Assembly (NCBI RefSeq): GCF_014650875.1
Contig: NZ_BMVU01000033.1
Location: forward strand, 1-64,000
Source: Streptomyces minutiscleroticus
Lineage (GTDB): Bacteria > Actinomycetota > Actinomycetes > Streptomycetales > Streptomycetaceae
DNA length: 64,000 bases
Direction of reading: 5' to 3'
Of the stretch, positions 1-8,646 are shown one piece after another (position 1 is the stretch's first letter; every line of letters begins with the position of its first letter). The translations under genes and the position numbers were made by a program. Under the pieces are notes generated by a model, which saw only the letters and a list, made by a program, of their open reading frames with translations, was not told the origin of the DNA and searched no databases.

Positions 1-27
1 GGCGTGGCACCTGTCAGGTGCCACGCC
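1..27. terminator. Perfect hairpin, likely terminator
   Basis: A perfect 12-bp inverted repeat (GGCGTGGCACCT / AGGTGCCACGCC) with a 3-nt loop lies about 80 bp beyond the stop of the leftward DUF2637 gene. It has no T tract, as is usual in Streptomyces. It could also serve a gene to the left of the window. Confidence 0.7.
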
Positions 28-107
28 ACCGTCCGTCGCGGAGCCGTCAGTGGCCCACCGGCCGCCGGATCCTTGTCGTCCGTCGTTCCCGGTAGTTCCC
101 GGCCGGG

Positions 108-1145
108 TCAGCCGAACTGCTGCTCCAGGTCCTTGAGCTTGCGCTCCAGGGAGTCGAGACGCGGCAGGGCCTGTGTGTCGTCCTCCGCGGTGAGGTCGAC
201 CGTCACCTGGTCACCGCCTTTGCGGACGGCTGCGAGGGAGGGCCGGGTGCGCGAGGGCAGTTCCGGCGCCGATATGGCAGGCTCCGCGGTGACCTGGGCG
301 GACTGCGAGGAGGCCATCGCCTGCTGCACCTCCACCTGGTGGCCGCCGCGGCCCATCCAGCCGCGGCCCCGGCTGATCGCCCGCAGCCTCGCGCGCTCCA
401 GCTTCTCCTGGTCCCGCCGGCGCTGGCGGGTCTCCTCCTTCTGGCGCTTGTCGTCGCGCACCTCCTCGACCGCCTCGTCGAGCGTGCGGACACCCTCAAG
501 GAGCATGAGGGACCAGGCCTTGAACGTCTCCCGCGGGGCGCGCAGCCAGCGCACGATACGGATCTGCGGCAGCGGACGGGGCACCAGGCCCTGCTCGCGC
601 AGCGCCGCACGGCGGGTCTGCTTCAGGGCGCGGTCGAACAGCACGGCCGCCGACAGCGACATGCCCGCGAAGAAGTGCGGAGCGCCCGCGTGGCCCGCGC
701 CCCTGGGCGCGTGCACCCAGTTGAACCAGGCCGCGGCGCCCGCGAACGTCCACACGAGGATGCGGGAGCCGAGGGCCGCGTCACCGTGGCTGGCCTCACG
801 CACGGCGAGCACGGAGCAGAACATGGCCGCGCCGTCCAGGCCGAACGGGACGAGGTACTCCCAGCCGCCGGACAGCCCGAGGTTCTGCTGGCCGAAGCCG
901 ACCAGGCCGTGGAACGACAGCGCCGCGGCGACCGCCGCGCAGCAGAACAGCAGCGCGTAGGAGGCCGTGCCGTAGATGGCCTCCTTGCGCCGGCGGCGCT
1001 CCTCGCTGCGCTCCCACGAGTCGTCCGTACCCGACTTCTCCCCGGTGCGCTTGCCACGCTTGAGCACCGCCACCGCCGCCAGCATGCCCAGGAGAAGTAC
1101 GGCGCCCGGAAGCAGCCAGTTCAGCGATATGTCGGTCAATCTCAT
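108..1145 (-). CDS. DUF2637 domain membrane protein
   Basis: Encodes 345 residues. I see about five hydrophobic segments in the first half (near residues 10-28, 54-80, 92-110, 122-140 and 150-168), then a charged, Arg/Glu-rich coiled-coil-like stretch (about 205-265) and a polar tail. This layout fits the actinobacterial DUF2637 family, found on chromosomes and on conjugative plasmids and of unproven function. ATG 1145 was chosen over an upstream GTG at 1196 because AAGGGACC sits just before it and the protein then starts directly with a membrane segment. The gene stands alone, with a hairpin downstream. Function is not assigned beyond an integral membrane protein with a cytoplasmic coiled-coil tail. 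Confidence 0.85.
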   Translation of the reverse strand: MRLTDISLNWLLPGAVLLLGMLAAVAVLKRGKRTGEKSGTDDSWERSEERRRRKEAIYGTASYALLFCCAAVAAALSFHGLVGFGQQNLGLSGGWEYLVPFGLDGAAMFCSVLAVREASHGDAALGSRILVWTFAGAAAWFNWVHAPRGAGHAGAPHFFAGMSLSAAVLFDRALKQTRRAALREQGLVPRPLPQIRIVRWLRAPRETFKAWSLMLLEGVRTLDEAVEEVRDDKRQKEETRQRRRDQEKLERARLRAISRGRGWMGRGGHQVEVQQAMASSQSAQVTAEPAISAPELPSRTRPSLAAVRKGGDQVTVDLTAEDDTQALPRLDSLERKLKDLEQQFG

Positions 1146-1689
1146 CTGGGGTCCCTTGCATTGGGATGGGGCGTAACGCCCGCCATAGTGGCCCAATCCC
1201 GTGGTTCCTCAGGGGGTTTCGGGGCAAGAAGCCGCCAAATGAAGCGCCAGGGCACACGGGCGGCGACATTGTCCTCGAACGGCTGCATGAGGGCCGGGAG
1301 TTGAGTGCGGTTTAGATTACCCGTACGAATGGTTCTACGGAAATCTCCTGCGGCAAGTGAGGAACTTGTGAACCAGCCGTAGTCCAGGACGGTCCCGAGA
1401 CGGTCCTGGACAGCCGTTTTCCAGCACGGAACGGTCAGGGAGACGGTCGTCGAGAGCACCGTCGCGCAGCCGCGGAGAGACCCGCGGACGACGTCACGCC
1501 GACCGCGCGAAGGCGTGCCCGTGAGCGCCCGGACAAGACGTACGCGCCCCGGCCGTCCTCACCGGCCGGGGCGTCCTCGACCAGGCCGGTGAGAACGGCC
1601 GGTCCGTCGGGTCGGGTGGCGCGGTGTCCGCCGGGGCGCGATGTCCGCCGAAGACGTGGTGTCCGCGCGGCCGGAGCCGCGCGGGGCGT
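1146..1689. other. Intergenic stretch without a convincing gene
   Basis: This 544-bp spacer lies between two leftward genes. It should hold the promoter of the DUF2637 gene and the terminator of the FhuF-like gene (hairpin at 1545-1573). GC is visibly lower around 1180-1380. A 105-codon leftward frame at 1142-1459 shows no family resemblance and no good ribosome binding site. Confidence 0.6.
1545..1573 (-). terminator. Hairpin terminator of the FhuF-like gene
   Basis: Perfect 11-bp stem (CGCCCCGGCCG / CGGCCGGGGCG) with a 7-nt loop, about 115 bp downstream of the stop codon of the leftward gene at 1690. Confidence 0.65.
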
Positions 1690-2580
1690 TCACTCCGCCG
1701 GCGCGGCCGCAGCGGTGGCCGTCAGCCGGGCGACGCGGTCCGCGTCGCAGGTGCGCGGGCAGGTGACGCAGGCGGCGTCGGGGCGCAGCGTGTAGAACAT
1801 GCAGCAGCTCGCCCGGTCGCGGGTCGGCAGGCTCTCGCCGTTCGGGCCGGTCAGCGTGCGGAAGGCGGCGGAGCCGACGTACGGCCGCGTCGCGCCGGGC
1901 AGCAGCCGCTCCAGCTCCCCGGTGGCGCGCTGCTCCTCGCCGAGCAGGTGGGAGACGTACCAGAGCCCTTCGACGATCTCGTCCGTCGCCATGGCCCACA
2001 GGCCGCGGCCGCGCCGGCGCATCCGGGGGCCGAAACCGGCGAGGAGGGGTTCCATGTGCTCGGCGACCGCCGCGCGGACCTCGGCCCGCAGGGCCTCCTC
2101 GTCGGGGACGACGCGGGCGCCGGGCAGCGTCGCCGCCGGGTCGTCCGGCAGGCACGCGAACCCCTCGGCGCGGACCGCGAGACGGCCGGAGGCGCGGTGG
2201 AAGGAGACCTGCTCCACGGGGTAGCGGGGCACGCGGCGCAGCAGGAACCAGGGCGCGGTGATCAGCAGGCAGGCGGGCCAGGCGTACCGGTGCAGTCCGA
2301 AGGTGGCGACCACGTCCGGGCGGGCGCGCTGCCCGTAGTCCTCGATGACCTGCTCGTCGTCCCAGGCCAGATAGGCGTCCAGGGCGTCGCCGCCCTCCGC
2401 GAGGCGCGCGGCGGAGACCCAGCCGTCGCCCTGCGGCGCGGTCTCGCCGGGGCCGAGCTCCGTGACACTCAGCCCGGGGAACACCTCGGTCAGACGCGCG
2501 TAGGCGTCCATGAGGGCGGACCGGGGCGTCCAGGCGCCGACGCCGTTGGTCGGGCCCTTGGCCAGGGTGGGGACGGACAT
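1690..2580 (-). CDS. FhuF-like ferric-siderophore reductase, (2Fe-2S) protein
   Basis: The 296-residue product ends with the cysteine signature of FhuF-type iron reductases: C259-C260, then ten residues, C271-x2-C274, with one more Cys at 278. In this family these cysteines hold a 2Fe-2S cluster that reduces ferric iron bound to hydroxamate siderophores in the cytoplasm. The N-terminal three quarters is the usual poorly conserved substrate-binding part. A DtxR-type iron box lies 29 bp upstream of the ATG, so repression by iron is expected. No siderophore transporter is adjacent; the closest siderophore genes are the NIS synthetases near 51-53 kb. The family call is strong; the physiological siderophore is unknown. 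Confidence 0.88.
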   Translation of the reverse strand: MSVPTLAKGPTNGVGAWTPRSALMDAYARLTEVFPGLSVTELGPGETAPQGDGWVSAARLAEGGDALDAYLAWDDEQVIEDYGQRARPDVVATFGLHRYAWPACLLITAPWFLLRRVPRYPVEQVSFHRASGRLAVRAEGFACLPDDPAATLPGARVVPDEEALRAEVRAAVAEHMEPLLAGFGPRMRRRGRGLWAMATDEIVEGLWYVSHLLGEEQRATGELERLLPGATRPYVGSAAFRTLTGPNGESLPTRDRASCCMFYTLRPDAACVTCPRTCDADRVARLTATAAAAPAE

Positions 2581-2608
2581 GCGGGAACCACCGATCTCGC
2601 GATCGCTT

Positions 2609-2627
2609 GCAGGTAAGCCTAACCTTA
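2609..2627 (-). promoter_or_regulatory. Iron box (DtxR/IdeR/DmdR1-type operator)
   Basis: Read leftward the 19 bases are TAAGGTTAGGCTTACCTGC, a close match to the actinobacterial iron-box consensus TTAGGTTAGGCTAACCTAA. The site lies immediately upstream of the FhuF-like gene, where DmdR1 bound to ferrous iron would block transcription. It also lies 18 bp from the -35 of the rightward GntR promoter and could affect both. Confidence 0.88.
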
Positions 2628-2644
2628 CTGGATTTCGGCGAGGT

Positions 2645-2672
2645 TTGAACTGTCGTTCCGGGGGCCTATGGT
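2645..2672 (+). promoter_or_regulatory. Candidate sigma-HrdB-type promoter of the GntR gene
   Basis: TTGAAC at 2645-2650 and TATGGT at 2667-2672 are separated by 16 bp and point rightward, about 70 bp upstream of the GntR start. Confidence 0.55.
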
Positions 2673-2743
2673 GCTGAACTGACCACAGCGACGGTGAACC
2701 GTCACAATGACCTCAAGTGCCACCAAGCCCGGAGGAGGCCCCC

Positions 2744-3670
2744 GTGGAGCAGGCCGGCCCGCGCGACGCGCACCGCCCCGCCGCCGCTGCCCCGGCGGGC
2801 CGCGGCGCACCCCAGGCAGGGCGCGGCGCGGACGCCGCCGCCCGCCCGCGGCCGTTCCCCGCCGAGGCGGTGCCCCTGCCCGCGCAGCCGCGGGCGGCGG
2901 ACCGGGAGCGCGGCACGGCCGACGACACGGCGGGCCCGGGCGGCTCCGCGCGCGCGGAGACGGCCCGCGGCGAGCACACCCACGGCGAACCGGCGCTGCC
3001 GAGACCCCGGGCGGCCGCCGCCCCGCAGGCGCCCGGCCGCCCGGTCGTCCAGCGCGCCTCCGTGCGCGCCCAGATCCTCGACGCCCTGCGCGCCGCCCTG
3101 GTCGCGGGCGAGCTGGAGCCCGGCGCGGTCTACTCCGCGCCCGCGCTCGGCGAGAGCTTCGGCGTCTCCGCGACGCCGGTGCGCGAGGCGATGCAGCAGC
3201 TCGCGCTCGAAGGCGCCGTGGAGGTCGTACCGAACCGGGGCTTCCGGATCGTCGAGCGCGACGCGCGCGAGCTGGCCGAGCTGACCGAGATCAGGGCGCT
3301 CGTGGAGGTGCCGGTGATCCTGCGCCTCGCCCGCACGGTGCCGGCGGCCCGCTGGGCGGAGCTGCGCCCGCTGGCCGAGGCGACGGTCCGCGCGGCGTCG
3401 GCGGGCGACCGCACGGGCTACGCCGAGTCCGACCGGGCCTTCCACCGCGCGGTGCTGACGCTCTCCGGCAACCGGCAGCTGGTGCGGATCGCGGACGACC
3501 TGCACCGCCGCACCCACTGGCTCCCGGCCGGGGTGAGCTTCGCCCGCAGCCGTACGGATCTGGTGGCCGACGCGGCCGAGCACGCCGCGCTGCTGGACGC
3601 GCTGATCGCGGAGAACCACACGGCGGTCCACTCCCTGCTGCGCGGACACTTCGGCACGGCCACCCCCTGA
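2744..3670 (+). CDS. GntR family transcriptional regulator (FadR/FCD type)
   Basis: The product is 308 residues. The first ~100 residues are an Ala/Pro/Arg-rich, probably disordered extension. A winged helix-turn-helix follows (about residues 105-165, with the typical GVSATPVREAMQQLALEGAV recognition region), then a helical FCD ligand-binding domain containing the D-x3-H and later His positions expected for metal or ligand binding. GTG 2744 was chosen over GTG 2717 because GGAGGA precedes it at a good distance. The effector is unknown. It is divergent from the iron-regulated FhuF-like gene and is a single gene. Confidence 0.88.
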   Translation: MEQAGPRDAHRPAAAAPAGRGAPQAGRGADAAARPRPFPAEAVPLPAQPRAADRERGTADDTAGPGGSARAETARGEHTHGEPALPRPRAAAAPQAPGRPVVQRASVRAQILDALRAALVAGELEPGAVYSAPALGESFGVSATPVREAMQQLALEGAVEVVPNRGFRIVERDARELAELTEIRALVEVPVILRLARTVPAARWAELRPLAEATVRAASAGDRTGYAESDRAFHRAVLTLSGNRQLVRIADDLHRRTHWLPAGVSFARSRTDLVADAAEHAALLDALIAENHTAVHSLLRGHFGTATP

Positions 3671-3733
3671 GGCCACACCCCTCGCCCCGGGCCCGGACTC
3701 CGACGCCGAGCCCCCGCCGCGCTCAACTCCGGA

Positions 3734-3921
3734 CTTCTCGTCCCCGAGCCCCGGTCCGGGCTCCGATGCCGAGCCCTGAGCCCGGCCTTCGCTGCCGCGG
3801 ACGGGCCCGGGCTTCTCGTCCCCGAGCCCCGGTCCGGGCTCCGATGCCGAGCCCTGAGCCCGGCCTTCGCTGCCGCGGACGGGCCCGGGCTTCTCGTCCC
3901 CGAGCCCCGGTCCGGGCTCCG
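3734..3921. repeat. 78-bp tandem repeat, about 2.4 copies
   Basis: Near-perfect copies begin at 3734, 3812 and 3890 (period 78), each starting CTTCTCGTCCCCGAGCCCCG. They fill the 396-bp spacer 3671-4066 between the convergent GntR and TPR genes. The period is a multiple of three and several frames stay open through it, but I see no start signal or family match, so I treat it as noncoding. Confidence 0.9.
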
Positions 3922-4066
3922 GCGCCGAGCCCGAAGCCGGACTCCGGCGCCGCGCTCCGGGGCCGGGCTTCGGCGCCGCGCGCCGGCGGCGGGCCCGACG
4001 CCGGCCTCCGCGGCCGGCTTCGGGGCACGCGCGGCGGTGGTGCCACCGCCTCCGCGCCCGCCCCGT

Positions 4067-4855
4067 TCAGGCCGTGGCCGCCGGCGGTGGCGGGGCCAGT
4101 TGCGCCGCCAGCCAGGTGGGGACGCCGCCCAGCAGGCGGAACAGCCGGCGTGCCTCGGCGCGCAGCCGGGACGCCTCCGGCTCGCCCTCCGCCTCCGCGA
4201 GCGAGGCCAGCGCCGGCGCCGTACCGACGAGGTAGCCCAGCTCCTCGCGGATGCGCAGGGACTCGGCGAAGCCGTGCCGCGCCTCGGCCAGCTCGCCGTC
4301 CCGCAGGGCGAGGCCCGCGAGGTGGCGCCAGGTGAAGGAGAGCAGCAGCGGGTCGTCGTGCGCGGCGGCGCCCGCGTGGGCGCGGCGGTAGGCGGCGCGG
4401 GCCGCCTGCGGGGAGCGGGCGAGGTTCTCGGCGAGCAGGCCCCGGCGGAAGTCCAGCAGCGCCCGGCCCGGCGCGCCGGGCGCGATCAGCGCGGCCGCCC
4501 GGCCCAGCGCCGCCCGCGCCTCGTCGGCCCGGTCCCGCACGCCGTGCAGCGTCGCCGCGTACGCGAGCTGGCCGCGCTCGCACGCCGCGGCGCCCCGCTC
4601 GGTGTCGTCGTGGGCCAGCGCCTCGGCCGTGCGCAGGGCGTCCTCGGCCTCGGCCCAGCCCTGTTCGGTGTAGAGGCAGCGCTCGACGAGCAGCGCGGCC
4701 CGCTGCAGCGCGGCCCCGGCGTCGTGCTCGGCGCGCGGCTCGAGCAGCGCGGCGGCGTCGGCCCAGCAGGCGCGCGAGCGCAGCCGCCATACCGCGGTCT
4801 GGAGTGGATCGTCGCCGGGGGTCGTTCCTTTACCAGACATGGCGGTATGCGCCAC
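4067..4855 (-). CDS. TPR-like helical repeat protein
   Basis: The 262-residue product is Ala/Leu/Arg-rich with repeated helix pairs of about 35-40 residues and TPR-style small/large residue spacing through its length (for example the segments around AYRRAHAGAAAHDD and ESLRIREELGYLVG). It has no signal peptide and no catalytic motif. Such proteins usually scaffold protein-protein contacts. GTG 4855 is preferred because GGGGAGGG lies 4-5 nt before it; GTG 4873 and ATG 4840 are alternatives. It sits between the GntR and PucR genes with no clear link to either. Exact function unknown. Confidence 0.75.
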   Translation of the reverse strand: MAHTAMSGKGTTPGDDPLQTAVWRLRSRACWADAAALLEPRAEHDAGAALQRAALLVERCLYTEQGWAEAEDALRTAEALAHDDTERGAAACERGQLAYAATLHGVRDRADEARAALGRAAALIAPGAPGRALLDFRRGLLAENLARSPQAARAAYRRAHAGAAAHDDPLLLSFTWRHLAGLALRDGELAEARHGFAESLRIREELGYLVGTAPALASLAEAEGEPEASRLRAEARRLFRLLGGVPTWLAAQLAPPPPAATA

Positions 4856-5026
4856 GTTGCCCTCCCCTAGCACGCCATTGAGCAGTTGAGTGGTGGCCGC
4901 ATCTCAGCACGAACCCAGGGGCCCGGCCAAGGGTCTGGGTGAAGGATTTCACAAAGTCATGGAGCGGGACGGCGCCCGGCACCGCCCCGCCCGCACCCCG
5001 GCCCCGGCTCGTGCGCGGGGCGGACC

Positions 5027-6730
5027 TCAGCTCATGCGCAGGGCGAGGAAGAAGTCGAGCTTGTCCTCGAGGCGGGACAGGTCGCGGCCCGTGAGCTGCT
5101 CGATGCGTCCCACCCGGTACCGCAACGTGTTGACGTGCAGGTGCAGCCGCGTCGCACAGCGGGTCCACGAGCCGTCGGAGTCGAGGAACGCCTCCAGGGT
5201 GGGGATCAGCTCGGCGCGGTGCCGGCGGTCGTAGTCCCGCAGCGGGTCCAGGAGCCGGGCGGTGAAGGCGCGCCGCACGTCGTCGGGGACGAACGGCAGC
5301 AGCAGGACGTGCGAGGCCAGCTCCTGGTGCCCGGCCGCGCACACCCGGCCCGGGCGCGCCGCCGCCACCCGGCGGGCGTGCCGGGCCTCCTCCAGCGCGC
5401 CGCGCAGCCCCTCCGCGGAGTGCACGGCCGCGCTGACGCCGAGCGTGAGCCGCCCGTCGTCGTCCAGGCCCGCCGAGAGGGGGGCGCGCACGGCCTCCAG
5501 CAGCGCGTCCGCGGCGAGCCCGCCCTCGGACCCGTCGTGCTCGGCCGACACCGAGGGCAGCGGGACGAGCGCGACCGCCTCGCCGCCCGTGTGGGCCACG
5601 GCGATCCGGTCGGAGGGCTCGGGGCCGGAGGACAGGGGGTCGACGAGGATCTCCTCCAGCAGCGACTGCGCCACCGGACCGCCCTCGACGTCGCCGTCCG
5701 CCCACTCGACACGTGCCACCACGACCTGCCAGTGCGGTGCCGCGCCGAGGCCCGGCAGCAGCACGGGCGCGGCGACCCGCAGCCTGGCCGCGATCTCGGC
5801 GGGCGCGGCGCCCGTCCGGACCAGCTCCAGGACCTCCTGGGCGAGCCGCCGGCGCACCGTGCGCGCCGCGTCCCGCCGGTCCCGCTCGACCGCGATCAGC
5901 TGGGTGACGCCCTGCAGCAGGTCCAGCCGTTCGGCCGGCCAGTCCCCGGCGTCCGCCTCGACCGCGAGGAGCCAGTCCGACAGCACCGTCTCGCGCACGT
6001 CGCGCGGCGTGGCCGGGGCGCGCCCGCCGCCGCGGACGGGGAAGAGCGAGTACGTCGTGCCGCCCACGACCACGCGGTACGGGCCGCGCCGCGCGCCGCG
6101 GACCGCCGCCAGGTGCTCGGCGGCCAGCCGGGCGCGGACGTCGGCGGGCAGCCGCGGCCCGCCGGAGCCCGGCCCGGCGACGAGCCGGCCGGCGGGGGAG
6201 AGCACCCAGGCGCGCAGGTCCAGGTCGGAGCCGAGCAGGTCGAGCACCACGTCCGGGCCGCCGCCGGCCGGGCCCGAGGTCATCATCCGGCGGTGCCGGT
6301 CCACCACGGCCGCCAGGTCGCCGGCGCGCTCGCCCGACACCTGCCGCACGACGTGCTCGGTGATGGTCGCGAAGGCCACCGACTCGTGCACGGCGAACAG
6401 CGGCATCCGGTGCCGGGCGCAGGCCAGGACCAGGTCGTCGGGGATGTCGCCCAGCTCGGCCTCGCCGGCCGCCAGCGCCGCGACCCCGGCGCCCGCGAGG
6501 ATGCGGACGAAGGACTCGGAGTCCGCGGCGCCGCGCCGCCAGGCGAGCCCGGTCAGCACCAGCTCGCCGCCCGACAGGTAGCGGCTGGGGTCGCGCAGGT
6601 CGGTGGTCATCACCCCGCGCACGGCGCGGTCCAGTTCGTCTCCGCCGCCGAGCAGCCGCAGGCCCAGCGCGTCCGTCTCCAGCAGTGCGCGCAGCCGCAT
6701 TCTCGTCGCCGCCGTTCCTTGTCTCGACAT
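5027..6730 (-). CDS. pucR: PucR family transcriptional regulator
   Basis: The 567-residue product has an N-terminal PucR-type domain (about residues 15-135, the 'purine catabolism regulator' fold), a central GGDEF-like/CdaR middle region and a C-terminal PucR helix-turn-helix in which LHLHVNTLRYRVGRIEQLTG is the hallmark recognition sequence. PucR proteins control purine catabolism genes in response to purine pathway metabolites. Its position, divergent from the xanthine dehydrogenase operon across a 372-bp spacer, supports local control of that operon. M1 at 6730 lacks a clear ribosome binding site; the ATG at 6700 fits the family start well and is a good alternative. Confidence 0.9.
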   Translation of the reverse strand: MSRQGTAATRMRLRALLETDALGLRLLGGGDELDRAVRGVMTTDLRDPSRYLSGGELVLTGLAWRRGAADSESFVRILAGAGVAALAAGEAELGDIPDDLVLACARHRMPLFAVHESVAFATITEHVVRQVSGERAGDLAAVVDRHRRMMTSGPAGGGPDVVLDLLGSDLDLRAWVLSPAGRLVAGPGSGGPRLPADVRARLAAEHLAAVRGARRGPYRVVVGGTTYSLFPVRGGGRAPATPRDVRETVLSDWLLAVEADAGDWPAERLDLLQGVTQLIAVERDRRDAARTVRRRLAQEVLELVRTGAAPAEIAARLRVAAPVLLPGLGAAPHWQVVVARVEWADGDVEGGPVAQSLLEEILVDPLSSGPEPSDRIAVAHTGGEAVALVPLPSVSAEHDGSEGGLAADALLEAVRAPLSAGLDDDGRLTLGVSAAVHSAEGLRGALEEARHARRVAAARPGRVCAAGHQELASHVLLLPFVPDDVRRAFTARLLDPLRDYDRRHRAELIPTLEAFLDSDGSWTRCATRLHLHVNTLRYRVGRIEQLTGRDLSRLEDKLDFFLALRMS

Positions 6731-7102
6731 CCATGGTGCGCCCGGGGGGCCCGCCGGACGGGTTCCCGGGCTCCCCGGGGAGGAGACCGGCGGCCTCGTC
6801 CCGGGGCACAGTGGTCACGTACCTCCGGCGCCCCTGGACCGCAGGGTGGGGGCGCCCGCGGGTGCCCGGGCGGTACTCCTGTTTCCGGGGGAAAACGAAG
6901 AGGTTACTGATGACCCCCGTTCATACGAATCTACAAGATGACCGCCCTGGCCAGCCAACTCCTTCATGGTTTCGGTGACTGACCCGGCCGGACGACAGCC
7001 CTGTGTACTGGCCCCGATTCGCGTGAACAGCATCCGTGGGGCCGGTCCCGCCGCACCGGCCGGCCCGTACGGAACGGCCCACGACACGAGAAGAGAGCGG
7101 TC
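6731..7102. other. Divergent regulatory region between pucR and the xdh operon
   Basis: This 372-bp spacer must carry the promoters of pucR (leftward) and of the xanthine dehydrogenase operon (rightward). It has AT-richer patches near 6880-6960 and an imperfect inverted repeat TTTCC-GGGG-GAAAA near 6882. I find neither the TTCC-N7-GGAA boxes nor the TCAA-N7-TTGA palindromes seen elsewhere in the pathway, so this operon appears to be controlled separately. Confidence 0.5.
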
Positions 7103-8002
7103 ATGGACTTCCTTCGCCCCGCCAGCTGGGAGGAGGCGCTCGCCGCGAAGGCCGCGCACCCCGGCGCCGTGCCGATCGCGGGCGGCACCGACGTGATGGT
7201 CGAGATCAACTTCGACCACCGGCGGCCCGAGCACCTGCTGGACCTGAACCGCGTCGAGGAACTCGGCGAGTGGGAGGCGGACGGGGACACCGTCCGCCTG
7301 GGCGCCTCCGTCCCGTACACGCGGATCATGGAGCACCTGCGCGGTCCGCTGCCGGGCCTCGCCCTCGCCTCGCACACCGTCGCCTCCCCGCAGATCCGCA
7401 ACCGCGGCGGCGTCGGCGGCAACCTCGGCACCGCCTCGCCCGCCGGCGACGCCCACCCGGCGCTGCTCGCCGCGGGCGCCGAGGTCGAGGTCGCCTCCGT
7501 ACGCGGTACCCGGCGCATCCCGATCGACGACTTCTACACCGGGGTGAAGCGCAACGCGCTCGCCGCGGACGAGCTGATCCGCGCGGTGCACGTGAAGAGG
7601 GCCTCGGGACCGCAGCAGTTCGCCAAGGTCGGCACGCGCAACGCCATGGTCATCGCCGTCTGCGCCTTCGGCCTCGCCCTGCACCCGGACACGCGCACGG
7701 TCCGTACGGGCATCGGCTCGGCCGCGCCCACCCCGGTGCGCGCGAGGGCCGCCGAGGACTTCCTGAACGCGGCACTGGAGGAGGACCGCCTCTGGGACAG
7801 CGGGAGGGCCGTCCCGCCGTCGGTCGCCGAGGAGTTCGCGGCCCTGTGCTCGGCCGCCTGCAATCCGATCGACGACGTACGGGGCACGGCCGGCTACCGC
7901 CGCCACGCGGTCGGCGTCCTGGCCCGCCGCACCCTGACCTGGACCTGGGAGGCGTACCGGGGCACCGGCCGCGCCGCGGACGAGAGGGGAGGCGCCGCCT
8001 GA
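7103..8002 (+). CDS. Xanthine dehydrogenase, FAD-binding subunit
   Basis: The 299-residue product is the medium, FAD-binding subunit of a molybdenum hydroxylase. FAD-contact motifs are visible as PIAGGTDVM (residues 24-32) and NRGGVGGNLGTASPAGD (100-116), followed by the CO dehydrogenase flavoprotein C-terminal domain. The subunit passes electrons from the Fe-S subunit to NAD+. It is the first gene of a three-gene operon, and its TGA overlaps the next ATG by one base (TGATG), indicating translational coupling. AAGAGAG-like sequence precedes the ATG. Length and domain order are normal. Confidence 0.93.
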   Translation: MDFLRPASWEEALAAKAAHPGAVPIAGGTDVMVEINFDHRRPEHLLDLNRVEELGEWEADGDTVRLGASVPYTRIMEHLRGPLPGLALASHTVASPQIRNRGGVGGNLGTASPAGDAHPALLAAGAEVEVASVRGTRRIPIDDFYTGVKRNALAADELIRAVHVKRASGPQQFAKVGTRNAMVIAVCAFGLALHPDTRTVRTGIGSAAPTPVRARAAEDFLNAALEEDRLWDSGRAVPPSVAEEFAALCSAACNPIDDVRGTAGYRRHAVGVLARRTLTWTWEAYRGTGRAADERGGAA

Positions 8003-8646
8003 TGCGCGTCAGTTTCACGGTCAACGGCCGGCCGCAGGAGGCCGACGACGTCTGGGAGGGCGAGAGCCTCCTGTACGTGCTGCGCGAGCGGCTGGGCCTG
8101 CCCGGCTCCAAGAACGCCTGCGAGCAGGGCGAGTGCGGCTCGTGCACCGTCCGGCTCGACGGGGTGCCCGTCTGCTCCTGCCTGGTCGCGGCCGGACAGG
8201 CCGAGGGCCGCGAGGTGGTGACGGTCGAGGGCCTCGCGGACCTCGCCGAGCGGCGGGCCCGGCGGTGCGCCGGGGGCGACGGGTCCGGGTCCTGCGCCTC
8301 CGGCGCCTGCGGCACCTCCGGCGCCCCCCTGGACGAGGCGCCGGGGGTCCCCGCGGGCGACGCCTGGAGCAGGGCGGCCCGGCCGCAGGACTCGCAGGCC
8401 GGCGGGGGCGGCGGGCTCGCGCCGATCCAGCAGGCGTTCATCGACGCGGGCGCCGTCCAGTGCGGCTTCTGCACGCCCGGGCTGCTGGTCGCCGCCGACG
8501 AGATGCTGGAGCGCAACCCCGACCCGTCCGACGCGGACATCCGCGAGGCGCTCTCCGGCAACCTGTGCCGCTGCACCGGCTACGAGAAGATCATGGACGC
8601 GGTCCGCCTCGCGGCCGCCCGCCAGGCAGAGGAGGCGGCACGATGA
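8002..8646 (+). CDS. Xanthine dehydrogenase, 2Fe-2S subunit
   Basis: The 214-residue product has two 2Fe-2S modules: a plant-ferredoxin-like one with C40, C45, C48 and C60, and a helical one with C154-x2-C157 and C189-x-C191. Between them is an unusual Gly/Ser/Ala-rich insertion (about residues 87-138) containing three further cysteines, C89, C98 and C103. Family members usually go almost directly to the LAPIQQAF sequence that follows it here. The subunit carries electrons from the Mo centre to FAD. It overlaps its neighbours by one and four bases. Confidence 0.93.
   Translation: MRVSFTVNGRPQEADDVWEGESLLYVLRERLGLPGSKNACEQGECGSCTVRLDGVPVCSCLVAAGQAEGREVVTVEGLADLAERRARRCAGGDGSGSCASGACGTSGAPLDEAPGVPAGDAWSRAARPQDSQAGGGGGLAPIQQAFIDAGAVQCGFCTPGLLVAADEMLERNPDPSDADIREALSGNLCRCTGYEKIMDAVRLAAARQAEEAAR

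Noticed and set aside
1142..1459. A 105-codon leftward frame in the lower-GC spacer
   Set aside because: No ribosome binding site at its start, no recognisable family, and it overlaps the DUF2637 start.
3723..4790. A 355-codon leftward frame running through the 78-bp repeats into the TPR gene
   Set aside because: It overlaps the TPR gene on the same strand in another frame; its repetitive part only reflects the tandem DNA repeat.
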